Shown one piece after another: positions 10,031 through 22,000 of a DNA stretch of 64,000 nt. Both the position numbers and the translations under genes were made by a program. Source of the DNA: Varanus komodoensis (taxonomy: Eukaryota; Chordata; Lepidosauria; Squamata; Varanidae); the NCBI RefSeq assembly GCF_004798865.1, contig NW_025336087.1, positions 8,147,890 to 8,211,889 on the forward strand, in the 5' to 3' direction. The notes under the pieces were generated by a model. It did no database searches, was not told the origin of the DNA, and saw only the letters and a list, made by a program, of their open reading frames with translations. Numbering within the stretch: position 1 is the first letter of the stretch; each line of letters starts with the position of its first letter.

Positions 10031-11448
10031 TCCAAAGAGAGATAGACATCAATTATAGCCATGACCTTCTGCCTCCACGTAATGACAATCTTGACCATCA
10101 GTAAACAAGTGTAATGCCTACCAAAGGGTCAGAATAAGACCCATTGCACAGTCTGCAGAGGTGGGCAGCAGCACAAGCAGAAAGTCCAGGAACCCAGAGA
10201 GGTCCATCCCTGCATCCCAGCTCAGAAGGGTCCATCCCATCTGCTGCTGCCATCTTCCTCTTCCTCCTCTACCCAGCTGACAAAGGGCAGCAAAACGGCT
10301 TTACTGCAGCACCCTGTTCTAAATGGATTTTTTAGCATTATGTTTTAAGTTTTTAAAAATAGCAACTTGAACCAAGCAGATGCTGCCCTTTCAAGGAGGG
10401 CATAGCCAATGAGGCTGCAGAGCCATCTTTACAGTGCTCCTATGTTCTCTCGAGTTGTTTCCCCACTGCCTGATTGGTTTATATCATGGCTACTCAGGAG
10501 TAGCTTCTTACAAAGTTTTTCAGTTGTGAACCACAGGGCCTGCAGGTTTACCCAGTCCCATCCTGCAGTGCTTTGCCAGTCAAAGAAGTATCACCAACCA
10601 ACCACCCTACTGCCAGCCATGTTTTAACAACTTGAAAGAATGTTGGCTGGCTGGCTGCAGTGGAGCCTAGTTTTGGTAGCCGGTGAGCAGGAGGATAGCT
10701 TGGAAAGCTGACATGGAGCCTTTGGTGGTGTCACATGGAAGCTTGTGCCCCCTCCTTCCAAGCAGTTCAGAGCTTCCAACTGCAGTCTTCACTGAGTTAA
10801 AACTAGCCAGCCAGGCTGGTTTTATGATGCAAAAGAAGAGTGTTGCAGAAGTCATTAACAAAAGACACCAACGAAATTAGAATTCCATATATCAGAAAAA
10901 TGCAGTTTAGTGCTTAGAAGTTGATTCCAAACTGAATCCTGCTTCTTGCTTTCCTCCCAAACAGGGTTATCTCCACCCACTGGCTGGTTCCCACTGCTTG
11001 GGGACCATATGGAAACTTTGGATTACTCTTTGTTCTCACACCGGGTGATGGAACTGAGCATGACATCTAGTTCTGTTCAACAGAGAAGTCTGGCTCTTGG
11101 CTTATCACTGGGTCTACTGGCCTTGGCATTGTGGCTAAGAGGTTTCATCCTGTCTCTTCTTCCATTTTTCATCCAGATTATAATGTAACACCCTGGAAAT
11201 GCTGTACCTTGGGAGAAGCAGACCTAGTCCCTACAAGAGATGTGCTGCCAGATGATAGCCTGGGGACCGGGGGGGGGGGGGGCAGCACTGGGGGCCAACA
11301 GCAGAGGCACATTTGCCAGACTACCCAAAGGGCCCAATGGGCTCTGCTACTGAGAATGCCTACAGAAGCGTGTGGATGAAGTCCAAACAACAGCATCTAC
11401 TGTGCCCCCTCCCTTCATCCATGTGCCCATTGACATCCTCAGAGAACT
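10031..11448. other. Unique sequence, no gene recognised
   Basis: Mixed-composition DNA without a recognisable exon or repeat domain. It includes the G14 run at 11269-11282. Short open frames here have no familiar motif. Confidence 0.45.
11269..11282 (+). repeat. G14 homopolymer
   Basis: Fourteen G in a row after 'tggggacc'. It could fold as a G-quadruplex with nearby G-runs, and its exact length is prone to sequencing error. Confidence 0.85.
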
Positions 11449-11545
11449 CTGAGAGGTTCGTGAGACAGGCCTTGCCTTTGTGGAAGCCATGCTGGTTCTC
11501 TCTCTCTCTCTGTGTTTACTAATTCTATCTTTAACAATGTTTTCA
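11449..11545 (-). mobile_element. CR1-type LINE fragment, RT region
   Basis: About 100 bp resembling the antisense of the CR1 reverse-transcriptase region. The words 'gaggttcgtgagacaggcct', 'ggaagccatgctggttct' and 'ctaattctatctttaacaat' are those seen in squamate CR1 between the early RT motifs. A CT microsatellite has expanded inside it (about 11496-11512). No frame survives. Confidence 0.55.
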
Positions 11546-12587
11546 TGTTATGGCTCCTGATACCACAAAAAGGCACTGATGGCTCCCTGAAGTAGTGATA
11601 TTTCCCAAGACAGTGCCCACACGACGGGTATCCATTTTCCACCCACAGTTAGTTTCTCCTTCCTCTCAGCTTTCTAGCCACACCTCTCTCATCCACACAG
11701 CAAATCAGACTGACAGGACAGTATAGAAATACAGGCAGACAAATTAATATGCATATGTGTCTTTACTATATGATTCACCATATATTTTCCTTGGAATGCC
11801 TTTGCAAGTAACCCAGGATTAATTTATACCACCCTCTTCCTTCACAGAGCTCTCAGAGGCTAACCAGAATCTCTGAGGTAGATTTCCATCTGGATGCTAA
11901 ACAAGCCAAAGAAGTGTCCAAATATTTGGGGATGCAAACTGTACTAGTTTAAAGCCAATTTTTAAAGGTTTTTTTTTAATTTAAGTGACTGATCAGGATG
12001 TCTTATGAATTCCCCATGCCCTTCAGTTTTGCTGTCAAGTTTTCAGTGCTGAAGATGAAAGATGACCTATCTAGGCTGCTTTCCCTTTGAATCAATAAAG
12101 ATGTTTGCTCCAACATTTTTAATGGCATTCCTTATAAAGGAAAAAAGTGACAATATTCAGTATGACATTCAGGGGTTTTTCCAAATAAAAGCCCAAAGGT
12201 TCCAAATTTTCTGGCATATTCCAGGTTGTATTTCTATGGAGGTAGTCTTCCACTGGGAGTTGTGTTGTTCCAGTGATAGAAATTTGCCCTTGCACACTGG
12301 AGGCATCAGCTCAAGTAAAGGTTGCTACTGTAGTCCACTTTCACGACCAAGCAATATTGAACTTTCTTTTCCATAGATCCTCTGGTTCCTAGACTAGATT
12401 GGAAGAAGGGAACCTCTTTTTACTATGGACAACCATTGACCCCTGGGAAAATTCCAGCAAAGGCCCAGCTGATGGCGGGTGGAACCCACAGCTAAAACTA
12501 GGCAGTCTGCACCTTTCCTCTCTCTCTGCCATTCCTTCCATTCTTCATGTCTCAAATATGCACACAAAGTAAAAGTGGAAGGAGTTA
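11546..12587. other. Unique sequence, no gene recognised
   Basis: AT-rich, with no exon, LINE motif or tandem array seen. Confidence 0.4.
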
Positions 12588-12811
12588 GTACAGAGGGGTT
12601 ATTAGAATGTTGGACTGACACTCACGAGATCCGAGTTCTAGTCCCAAGATGGCCATCCAGCTCACTGGGTAACTTCGGGCCAGTCACTGATTTTCAGTCT
12701 CACCGACTTCAGAGGGGGATTGTTAGGCTAAAATGGAGAGGAGGGGGGTTGTGTAAGCCACCTTGGCTTCCTCGGAGGACAATGACAGGATATACATGTA
12801 ATGATAAATAC
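12588..12811 (+). mobile_element. tRNA-headed CORE/MIR-like SINE
   Basis: The head carries a tRNA-type B box ('gagttctagtccc', 12633-12645) after 'agaatgttggactg'. The core contains 'ggtaacttcgggccagtcac', the tail part 'gtgtaagccaccttggcttc', then an A-rich 'ggatatacatgtaatgataa' end. The order head, CORE-like middle and 3' tail matches the six copies in this window. RNA polymerase III promoter boxes are decayed. Confidence 0.82.
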
Positions 12812-15800
12812 AGGAATCGAATTCCTAAAGGTGTGGTCAAGAGACCAGGAGAGGGTCTGCAGCAGCCAGAGAAGCAGACGATGTCCCCATGGCCATAGGC
12901 TCCCCTTCCCAGCCCTAGGGCATGGCGAAGCTATTGGACCTCTGCAGCTAAGGTCAGATTCCATTTTGGAGATGTCCTTGGGGATGCACTTCCAGTGGCA
13001 GGCCATATTCCAGTGGTGCACAGGGCTAAAGGCAAAATGGATGGGGCCAAAATGCCAGCATACTTCAGCTTAAAATGTGTTGCTGCCAGTAGCTAAGCCT
13101 CAGGAGAAGCATTTTGACCTTTTAGAATGGGGTGAGAGGACTGGAAAAAAATCCAATAATCAGTGGTTGCAAAATAGGAGATGCAGTATAGGGAAGGACA
13201 CAGGGATACCTGAGCAATACTATAGGGCTGGATTTGGCCCCAGGCTGGATGTATAAACACTCCTGCCCTAGAGGATGCATCATTGCCTGGTCCATGATTT
13301 GGAAAGTCATGGAGTAGGCAAGGTTTGCTTCTCCTCTGCTTTTCATTAAATCCTCTTCTTGAAGAAAGCAGTTTTTAAGATAATTTTAAACAGGTTATTA
13401 TTATTTACCTATGTGTTTATTATTATTTATCTATTTGTTTCCTTTCATCTGTCCCCATTCCCTTTCTTGCTTGTCAGTCCTGATGGGGTCTTTTGTTAGT
13501 GTCTGGTCTGAATGTTCCCTAGAACTGACAACTTCTGATCCACTGTTCTTCAAAGGTGACTTTCTGCCACAAAACCCTGCTTTGCCTTTAGACTATTGTG
13601 CAAACTACTTGTTTTGATTGTACTGTTTACTGCAAGAGAACTTCCATTGCAGTTTATGAGACAGTAGCACCAACTTAGAAGTTTTGGAAGTGGTCTGGTG
13701 GGAATAGAATAAAGTAGATGCATTAATATGCACATATGTCATTCCCTTTCCTTTCCCCCTTAATGCCAGCAAAACTGCTCTCCTGGGTATAAATTAAGGT
13801 ACATCTTATAATTACACAACAACACGAGAGACTTGTGCTGTGGAAGGCAATATTTCTTGTTACTTGTATTGGAGAAATAGTGTGATTATTAGTGCGATTG
13901 TGTGATTCTGTGTGTGTGTGGAGGGGTGGGGGGAGGTATTTACTGACTTCCAAAGCTCAGAGCAAGGAAAATGGCAGCTACAATCCTGCTTAGATTTCCA
14001 CAAACCAAACACTAAGAATGGATGTTGTTTTTCCTGATACATTGGCAGTTCTAAAAGGCTTTTAAAATTATTATATTTCCATTTAATCCAACATTAGGTG
14101 GATAAATATCTCAAACACATTTTTAAAGGAATGTAAGGGTTGCTAAATGCTCTTAGACATATAGGACAGGTGTGCAGGACATGACAGCATAGTATGTTTG
14201 GAAGAGGAAGAGCAGTCTTTTCTGTGGTCTGTATGCTTCACCATGACTGCTTGGATGTCTGAACTGGCATCATGGTTTCCCACATTCTACGTAGCATGAA
14301 TGTCCTGCAAGGAGAGGCAGCTTTGGGAACTGCCCCAGCCATCCAACCTCTACTATCCCACTGTGCCTAGCAAAAGATGCATCGGTGCCTGTCCCATTCC
14401 AACTGGCTGCTCTCCACTTCCTTCCAGATGCCCACCTGAGGGTATAGTTTTCCAGCAGCAGAGAAACATGCTGTACAGCTTGAAACAACAACTTGGAGTC
14501 TGCTGAGGTTCTCACAGATCCCACAAATGCCTTTCAGACAGAAGCATCTCTCCCCTTTCTGGAAAGTTGCTTCTCCAGCAGGGGCCACATGGGCAATATG
14601 AGAGGCTACAGAATGGGGCCCATCTCTTGCACTTTACTGTCTGCTCAGATAGGTTATCCTTTTCCGAGAAGAAGGCATAAAGGACATAAGTAGCCACATG
14701 GCTTGGCAGTTTCAAGGATACCCAGTGAAGATCTCAGGCAGAGCTTGGAAGCCTGCCTGCTTTGCAAGAGGAGGGGAACTTTTCAGAGCTGGAGGTCCAG
14801 GAAGGAGATGCAGGGCAGTGTCTTGACCCAGTCAAGACATGACGGAGTGTGTGCATCCTGAAGTATCTTGGAGCAGGAGCAATAATAGGACAGAAGGAAG
14901 CAGGAGGATGGCTGGTGAAGGGTACTGGAGCAGGGCCTGGAGCAGGAGCTTCTGGGGGACTGACAGCTAGGCCAGCCTCCATGTCTGGTCACGGAGGCAA
15001 GGGTGCGAGGGAGGCACTTTGCAGGGAGGTGGTACGGGGAAGAGGAAGATGCTGCTGACGTGACTGCTGAGGGAAATGGAAGGCAGAGTCTGCCTGCACA
15101 CGTGCTCTCTGTGGGAATGAATACGTGGGGAGCGGGAGGGGAAGCCAATTGACATGATCACAGTTCCTGCACAGAGTGAGGCCTCAGTTGAGCTTGTGTC
15201 AGGAGAAGGAAGGGGTGCAGTAAAGATGTCCTGATGTGAAGAAGGAATAGATGATTGCTCTGGACAGCAACATTGCTTAAACAGCAGCTTTTGCCCAGGG
15301 ACATGGGAGAAAAGAAAGGGGATGAGCTGATAGAAACACACCCAGGGAACTGTGCAAGCCAGTGAGGAAGAGGTGGGCGATGTCAGCAGAAGCGATGCAT
15401 CTTGGGTGGTGGTTGATGGGATGTGTTCCAACAGTGGGAAGACAGAGCAGGAAGGATGGAAACCATGCTAACATAGACGATTAACAGCGACTGTTTGTCG
15501 GGCAGCTCAAGATAAAAAAACACAAACCATGGTAACCATGGTAACCACGCAGGGCTGCTTGCCATGCTGTATGAACTCACCCATAGACTTACAGAGCAGC
15601 CCTACGGCTACAACCATGGCAGAGGCAATCAGTAGGCTCCCTGTCCTTGCCCCCCACCACCTCCAAAGGCACACGTTTCTACACAATGACAGACCTATAG
15701 TTTACTGCAGAGATGGGCAGAGGATGTCTCCCACTATTTTGGACCTTAGTTTCCGGAAGCCCCTGCCAATGGTTGAAACATATGAGTTCTACTTTCTGCC

Positions 15801-16320
15801 TGCCCCTGCTACACTGGATCTGGTAACTGCTGAAAACTAAGGATCATGGATACATATCAGTTCTTATCTGTGGAGCTGCCCAATTGGTTACCACAAACAA
15901 CCCAATTGGTTACCACAAACAAAAGAAGGATGAACATCTTGCCAGAGATTAATCCTTGAGCCTTTTCTATAAACTATAAACAAATCTATAAACAAATTAG
16001 AAGAGATGTAAATTCAGGGACAGTAAATGGTCTATAAAGGAGAATGGAAGGTTAAAGGAAGAGCCTGTTGAAATTCTACAGGCCACATCAATTTGGTAAG
16101 GCTTCTATGTCCTTTGGAAGAAAATTCAGGAAAGCCTTTGAGCCTATATTTTATGGCATAACTGAATGAACATTTGTTTTATTTATGAGGATATTTATAA
16201 ACTACCCTTTATCAGGTGGTGAGCAATACATATAAACAAAAATGATCAGCAAAAGCCAATTAAATATTAAAAGAAGCATTTAAAAGGTAGCCAAAGAACA
16301 GTAGGGAAGACAGCCCAACT
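12812..16320. other. Unique sequence with GC-rich patch, no gene recognised
   Basis: No known exon. 14730-15480 is moderately GC-rich and holds overlapping minus-strand open frames (14783-15148 and 14967-15431, the longer 154 codons). Their translations are Ser/Pro/Cys-rich without a familiar motif and overlap in different frames, which suggests base composition rather than coding. A (TG)n tract followed by a G-rich stretch lies at 13908-13936, and a perfect tandem duplication at 15879-15922. Confidence 0.45.
15879..15922. repeat. Perfect 22-bp tandem duplication
   Basis: The 22-bp unit, which begins cccaattggttaccac, occurs twice back to back (15879-15900, 15901-15922) without a mismatch, so the duplication is recent. 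Confidence 0.95.
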
Positions 16321-16355
<35 letters not shown>

Positions 16356-16582
16356 TTTGGTTTTCAATTTATATCCTGCCTTTTTCCTACAAAGGGCTCA
16401 AGGCAGCTTACATCTCCTCCTCCATCTTATCCCCACAACAACAACCCTGTGAGGTAGGTTGGGCTGAGAGTCTGTGACTGGCCCAAAGTCACCCGGTTGG
16501 CGCCATGACTGAGCGGGGACTAGAACCCATGTCGTCTGAGTCCCAGCCCCATGCTCTTAAGCACTACGCCACACTGGCTCTC
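16321..16582 (-). mobile_element. tRNA-headed CORE/MIR-like SINE, near full length
   Basis: One of the best-kept copies, on the minus strand. The TTTA-repeat tail (16321-16358) is the antisense of the 3' end. 'tttatatcctgcctttttcc' and 'gggctcaaggcagcttac' are the tail domain. 'ctgtgaggtaggttgggctg' and 'ggcccaaagtcacccggttg' are the core. 'gggactagaaccc' holds the B box, and the element starts at 'gagagccagtgtggcgtagt' (read on the minus strand). Confidence 0.9.
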
Positions 16583-16710
16583 ACTTAAAATGCCTGGTGT
16601 CAAAATGATCACAAATTATAGTTCATTTGAACAAATTAAAGATGATTTATACATTCCAGAAAGGGGAGCATTGTGTAACAAAACAAAGCAAAATAAAGCT
16701 TCCCCAAACA

Positions 16711-16786
16711 ATCTTGTTGCACCTTAAAGGCTTCCAAACGTATTGCAGTACACCATTTTCATGGGCTAGGCCCAGCTTCATCAGAA
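16711..16786 (-). repeat. Penelope-like terminal repeat fragment (tentative)
   Basis: On the minus strand: 'ctgatgaagctgggcctagc', 'ccatgaaaatggtgtactgc', then 'cctttaaggtgcaacaag'. This matches a widespread reptile repeat whose end reads 'gatgaagtgggctgtagcc', 'cacgaaagcttatgc' and 'aaggtgccacaag'. I associate that repeat with Penelope-like elements, but the family name is from memory. About 75 bp, no protein. Confidence 0.5.
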
Positions 16787-17589
16787 CTAGAATAGTTCAA
16801 TGAATCAGTGCCTAAAATAGCAAATATTTATAATCAACATTATGGAAATGACATCACACTTTTAAACATTTGCTGCCTGCTTTTTAGCAACAAAGGGGGT
16901 TGATAATTTTATTTTTATTTTTAAAATTATAGCGTTGTCATAGTGTCAGAATTTTGGTCTGACATTTTAATCAAAATTAATCAGATTCTGGAAGTCTTTT
17001 ATTCTAGCAGAGGTTTTGTGAATGATTATAACATCAAACTTCACTGCATTATAATAACTAGTAATGCAACTGTCAGAGCAAAACTCCATTAACTGTCAGA
17101 AGTTCAAATGAAGTAGCAGCCTCTAATTTTAATAACTTCTAATATTCAGGAACCTGAGGACTTCCATTAAAAGCCTTTTAAGATTATATTCAATAACAGC
17201 TATAGGAAATGACCTTCATGAAGATGACCTTTTATCAGCTAGCCATACTGCTAAACCTCTTTCCCAGAATAGGTTCACCACCATGGAGCAGCATGGATAG
17301 CTCCCATAAAGCTCAAAATAAAAGCTGCAATGGATAGAGCTTCATTAACAGAAGTGCCATCAGTCTCCTCTGCCTTTTCTAAGTGTTCGGCCAGAAAGCC
17401 AATCTTGGAATTTGACTTTTGTTACCTTCTCTCTCCATTATCTCAAGTTATTTTTATGCAGTTGCTGAAAGCAAGGAAGCAACCCCACTGTTCCCTGCCA
17501 GAAAGTTTTTACTGACCACAAAGAGTCTGTCTGCCCTTATAACATGCAGAAGAAAAACTCACAGTACTATTCACCTAGTACTCCTGGAG
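16787..17589. other. Unique AT-rich sequence, no gene recognised
   Basis: No exon or known repeat body seen. Long AT-rich runs lie at 16900-17200. Confidence 0.4.
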
Positions 17590-17763
17590 AAGCCTCACTC
17601 CCCATACATCAGTTGCTGAGGGGCTTGGGCAGACCAAGTCCTTGTGTGTGTCCCACAACCCCATTTGAGGGATCCTGTGAGCAGCGGTTTGCCACCATGT
17701 AAACAGAGTGCTGCTCTGGATGGACCATTGGTCTGATCCAGCATGACTTTTCTTATGTTGAAT
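17590..17763 (+). mobile_element. CR1 LINE 3' tail
   Basis: 'gaggggcttgggcagaccaa', then 'gtaaacagagtgctgctctg' and 'ggtctgatccagcatgactt' followed by 'ttcttatg'. These match the last 170 bp of the CR1 type seen at 1000-1150 and 40600-40770. Only the 3' untranslated tail is present. Confidence 0.8.
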
Positions 17764-19018
17764 GTTCCTACACAGTCAATCATCATCACCTCATATCCAC
17801 ATGGCACTATTTTTTATCATTTATATTGACAATTTTATATAAGCATTTGCGTTCAATCAGACATAGAGAGCCAAATATTGAGAAAATAAAACAAAAATAT
17901 ACTCAGGTGTCTGTGTTTTTGTTTCCTGTGGTACAATTTGTTCTAAATATGCTGCCCAAGTGTCCATGTGTTCTTAAAAAGAGAACTTAATTTTTCAGAT
18001 GTTCCATGATTTTCTGTCCAAGGCATAATAGCTGTTATGGGTTTTTCTTTCCAATTTTCTTCCAAGTATTCACCTCTTAGTTCTCATGATCACCTGGAGT
18101 ATCCTAACAAGGCCACAGCTCAGGCAAAAGGGCACAAGATAAGTAGCCAGATACTACAGAACTAGGCAATGGCAGGTTCAGGACTGTAGGCAATACAGCA
18201 AGTACCAGCCTTGAGATTCTTGCCTTATATTCTCACTGGCTAGCAGTCCTAAGCTAAAATAAGGCAAATGTTTCCACAACATCACTAGCCTGAAACAACT
18301 GGTCCTGGAAAGTTCTTCTGCATCTGCCTTTCAAAGAGACATCACACTTTTCTGCAGGTGCCAAGGGGATTCGAGGGTCTGAGGAGTTTTGTTCCTCAGG
18401 TTGGCGAATGCTCTCTGGGGTCTTCTCTGGGGTCTTCTTGCTTACTGGAGGAGTCTGATAGTCATGCCTCAGAGTTAAGGGACTGTGGTACTACCCCTGA
18501 GATGGGGCTTGGGATCCAAAAAGAAAGGCCATATTTGAGACCAAGAGGTACTGCAAAACCCAGCCTGTGCTCCTGGGCCATGCCACTTTTTTGTATATTG
18601 CAAATAACCAAAATTACAAAAATTCCCTAAGTATCTAATGAGCTCTCACCCAGGTCGTGCTGCCCCTGAAAATTCTCACAACTCAGGGGAGCAGAGAGTG
18701 CATAAACAAGCAAACTGAGCAATCAATGAAGGCTTGTGGGTGCAATGAGCAAAACCAGAGAGTTGGAAGACCTTTGCTGCTCACCAAAGCAAAACCTTTA
18801 TGCAGCTCTTCTAACTACATTGCATAAAGGTCCTAGATATAGCTGAGATATAGCCTGTATCTATAAATACTGTCCCTATATAAAAATGCTAATGCATGCT
18901 AATGCATGCTAAATGCATATTTGGTGGCCTCCATGTCCACCAAATATCTACCTGGATTTAAAAAATAATACCTTACCATTTCCAGATGGATAGTCTGTTG
19001 CCACAAATCAGCAAATAT
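17764..19018. other. Unique sequence, no gene recognised
   Basis: Contains a tandem 'ggggtcttctct' doublet near 18417-18440 and the AT-rich repeat plus hairpin at 18885-18947. No exon is recognised. Confidence 0.4.
18885..18947. repeat. gctaatgcat repeats followed by an 11-bp perfect hairpin
   Basis: 'atgctaatgcatgctaatgc' is a short tandem repeat. It runs into an inverted repeat with arms atatttggtgg (18917-18927) and ccaccaaatat (18937-18947) around a 9-nt loop. The arms are perfectly complementary. 'ctaatgcat' and 'atgcat' are octamer/POU-like words, but no function is shown. Confidence 0.8.
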
Positions 19019-19088
19019 TCATGTGGCACCTTTAGAACTATTTCCTTTATTATTATTATTTAAGCTAATGCGGATTTCAATCCACAAA
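19019..19088 (-). repeat. Penelope-like terminal repeat fragment (tentative), second copy
   Basis: 'tcatgtggcacctttagaac' followed by 'taagctaatgcggatttcaa' and 'tccac' is the antisense of the same reptile repeat as at 16711 ('gtggactacagcc', 'agcttatgc', 'aaggtgccacaag'). A TTA microsatellite has grown inside it at 19047-19060. Confidence 0.45.
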
Positions 19089-22000
19089 GCAGACCAGACA
19101 CCATAAAAGGAACTGCTATAATAAATGTGTTAGTCCTCACACTAATAACTGTTACTGTTGTCTTCATACAAACACACGCGCACACATGCACACACAATAC
19201 TCTCTACTCAGACATGCTCTCCCCATGTATGGTGCTGGCTGGGGATGACGGAAATACACCACACTTAGGGGCCACCTGTTTGGGTGTCCGAGATATTCTC
19301 TGGGAGATATGCAAGCTCAGCCTGAGTTGGTCAGACTCAGAGCACCTCCACTTGGAATTCCTCTTTTGCATGCACTCTTTCCACCTGTCAGATAGAAGAA
19401 GGAGAATTCTGGGAAGGGTTACTGTTGCTCACCATAACTTGGTACTGAAGTGCAAGCAATGATTTTCACTTAGAAGAACTTGGAAAGTTTGCATGTCAGC
19501 AAGAACCTGTATAACTATAAAAGTAGTCTAGCAATGGAATACAATGAGACTGAAGGGGACTCCTCTTCATCTGAACTGAAAACAAGATTCCTATGTTACA
19601 GAACATAATGCTGCCAGTAGAACCAGCCATTGCTACTACTGTAAAATGAATGGCTTCTGTCAGACTAATAATGACTACATAAATTTTATTCCAGTTAAGC
19701 AGCATCTCATTTATCTTCTGTTTGTTCATTGAAAAGACCTGTTGAGAGGCAGTGAATAGAAAGTTGGGAGGGGCACTTGATCTATTTTTTTTAAATCTAT
19801 TTTTTGAAGTGTATCTTGCGTGAGTTTGAACTCCGCATTTGTTTTTTGGGAATGTTGGAACAAATCCAGAGTGCAGGAAGTTCCATATTTCTGCTACTCA
19901 CAAACAGATGCAAAGAACTGGCTCTGGAGGCATCAATATTCAGCTTCCCCTTTTCAGGCATATTTGGCTGAGCTTTAAATGCCAAAGACTTTTCATTTCA
20001 TATCATTCTTTTCCTTCCCCCACTACATGCCTCTCAGAGCATTCTGACTCATCTCCTGTCATTTCCTGTCTCCTTCTTCATGCTTACCTTGCTTTTACAT
20101 TAACCTCCTCTTACAACAGCTTCTTTTTCTTTTCCTATTGTTCTATATTCCCAGCTTTAACTATTCTTATTTTTAAAAAACCTTTTCTCTCTAACTCCCT
20201 GTTATGGTTGGCCCGGAGTAGCTCACTGCACAAGTTGGCGAGCACAGAGGACCTGCACAGGTTATACTGCGAAGATCCTGCAGAAACTACGCTGTTCAGA
20301 CACTGTTCTGGAAAAATTGGGAGCTTTCAGATGGAAGGCTATTAAAATGATGGCTTCTTCGCTGTATCAGTGGAATTGCAGTTTGCAACCCAGACTCAGA
20401 GGAGGTCTCTAGCTCTCTGTGTATGAGTGCGTGCACACGCGCACGTGCACATGTGTGCATCTTGCTCTGTTCCTTCCATTTAGGACACGCCATAGTTGAG
20501 TGGGCAGCCCCCTCCCTTTCCCTGCTCCTTGAGGTTGTCTTGCATGCATTCTTCCCTGACACTTGGAAACGGAGGCTTCTCAGTGCCGCTTCAGCATCTG
20601 TGAGGGAGATGGTTTATGGTTTTTGCAAGACCACAGCTGCAGAGACATTAGGTTTGCTTTTAAAAAGGATCTGCAGCTCAGGGCAAGAGGCACAGAGCTA
20701 AGCTTGCTTCTGAGTAAACATGGTATAGGACTGCAGGTGGATGCAGTGGATGGATGGTATAGGACTGCAGCTCCTCCTACTTTCTCTGAGAATGCTAACT
20801 TGCTCATTAATTTTATACTCAGGTCTAGCAAACATACCAGTTTGTTTTTTTCCTGCTTGTTACTTCCTAAACTTTTCAATACATTTGTAAAGCCATTGGT
20901 ATCAACTATATTGCCACAACGCTCCTCAGCTAGCAAATCTGACTTGCTCCTTTCTGATGCCCAGGGCTAATGCTGCAGTCCAGCATTTATAGCCGCCTTC
21001 CAACTACCATATGTCAGTTAGATGGGCAAGATAATTGTCCAAGTCCCAGGACTGTAGGAGTGACCCTGTTGCCAGCAATTGATGCATTTTTTAAAAATAA
21101 AAACTCACCAAAATTCCCTGATTTCTTCATAAGTGGGAGAAAATGAGCTTCATGTTTAAAACACATAGATATGAGAGAAAGTTAAGCCAACAAGTTCATC
21201 CATCCAGGAAGAAGGCTTCCAGCACTTAGCTCTTAAGTCCCTGTGTATTCATGGTGCCATCTCTTTTGGACACATTCCTCATGTTTAACAACTATATGGC
21301 AGTGAATGCATCGGGGCCCTCTCTATGCTGAGAACAGCTGTAGCTACTGCATTTGTCCAGTACAGACCTATGATCACTTTATTTGGGTCATTTTGGGGGC
21401 ACAGGGAGATAAGAATTGGCTGCAATTTGCAAAATTCTTCATACACGGGATGGAAGAATCTAATAGCACATGTGGGAGAGGTTTAACCTGATGGGTTCAT
21501 CCATCCCTAATTTCAGTTTTACCTAGTTGGTCTTCTGAAGATACAGAGGTTACAGGTACCTGCACTTTGCTGTCAGCTATTATGTGAGCAGGGTGCACCA
21601 CTGCTTGGAATCTGCCAACCATAAAAAGTCAAATGAGTGTTTGGTTTAGTTTGGTGTTTGGTGAGCTCACAATAATGAAACGCCATTCTCCTTTGAAATA
21701 CTATAGCACAGCAAGATAATTTGACAACAAACTTCAAGAAAGTGTTTTTAATCTAATTATAGAAAATGTATAGTCTGATCTTATTTACCTGTCTCTATTG
21801 GTGTTATAAAAATTATCCCAGTTTACCACCAATGAAGAATATATAAGTTCAGATCAGATCTGTGGATGACTAATTGTTTCTGCCTTTTGTTCTTCTTTTA
21901 GAAATGCTCTTTGTCACCCACTTAGTGTTACCATTGTCTTATTTTTAAGCAGAAGAGAAATGTAAGAAATTTGTAGTTGTTATCACTGAGATAATGCCTT

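Noticed and set aside
9281-10045. Target-site duplication 'tctcca...gatag' around the BovB
   Set aside because: The two flanks (near 9289 and 10028) agree only with a gap, so the match may be chance.
14783-15431. Overlapping 121- and 154-codon minus-strand frames
   Set aside because: Two long frames overlap in different registers on the same strand, which points to composition and not coding.
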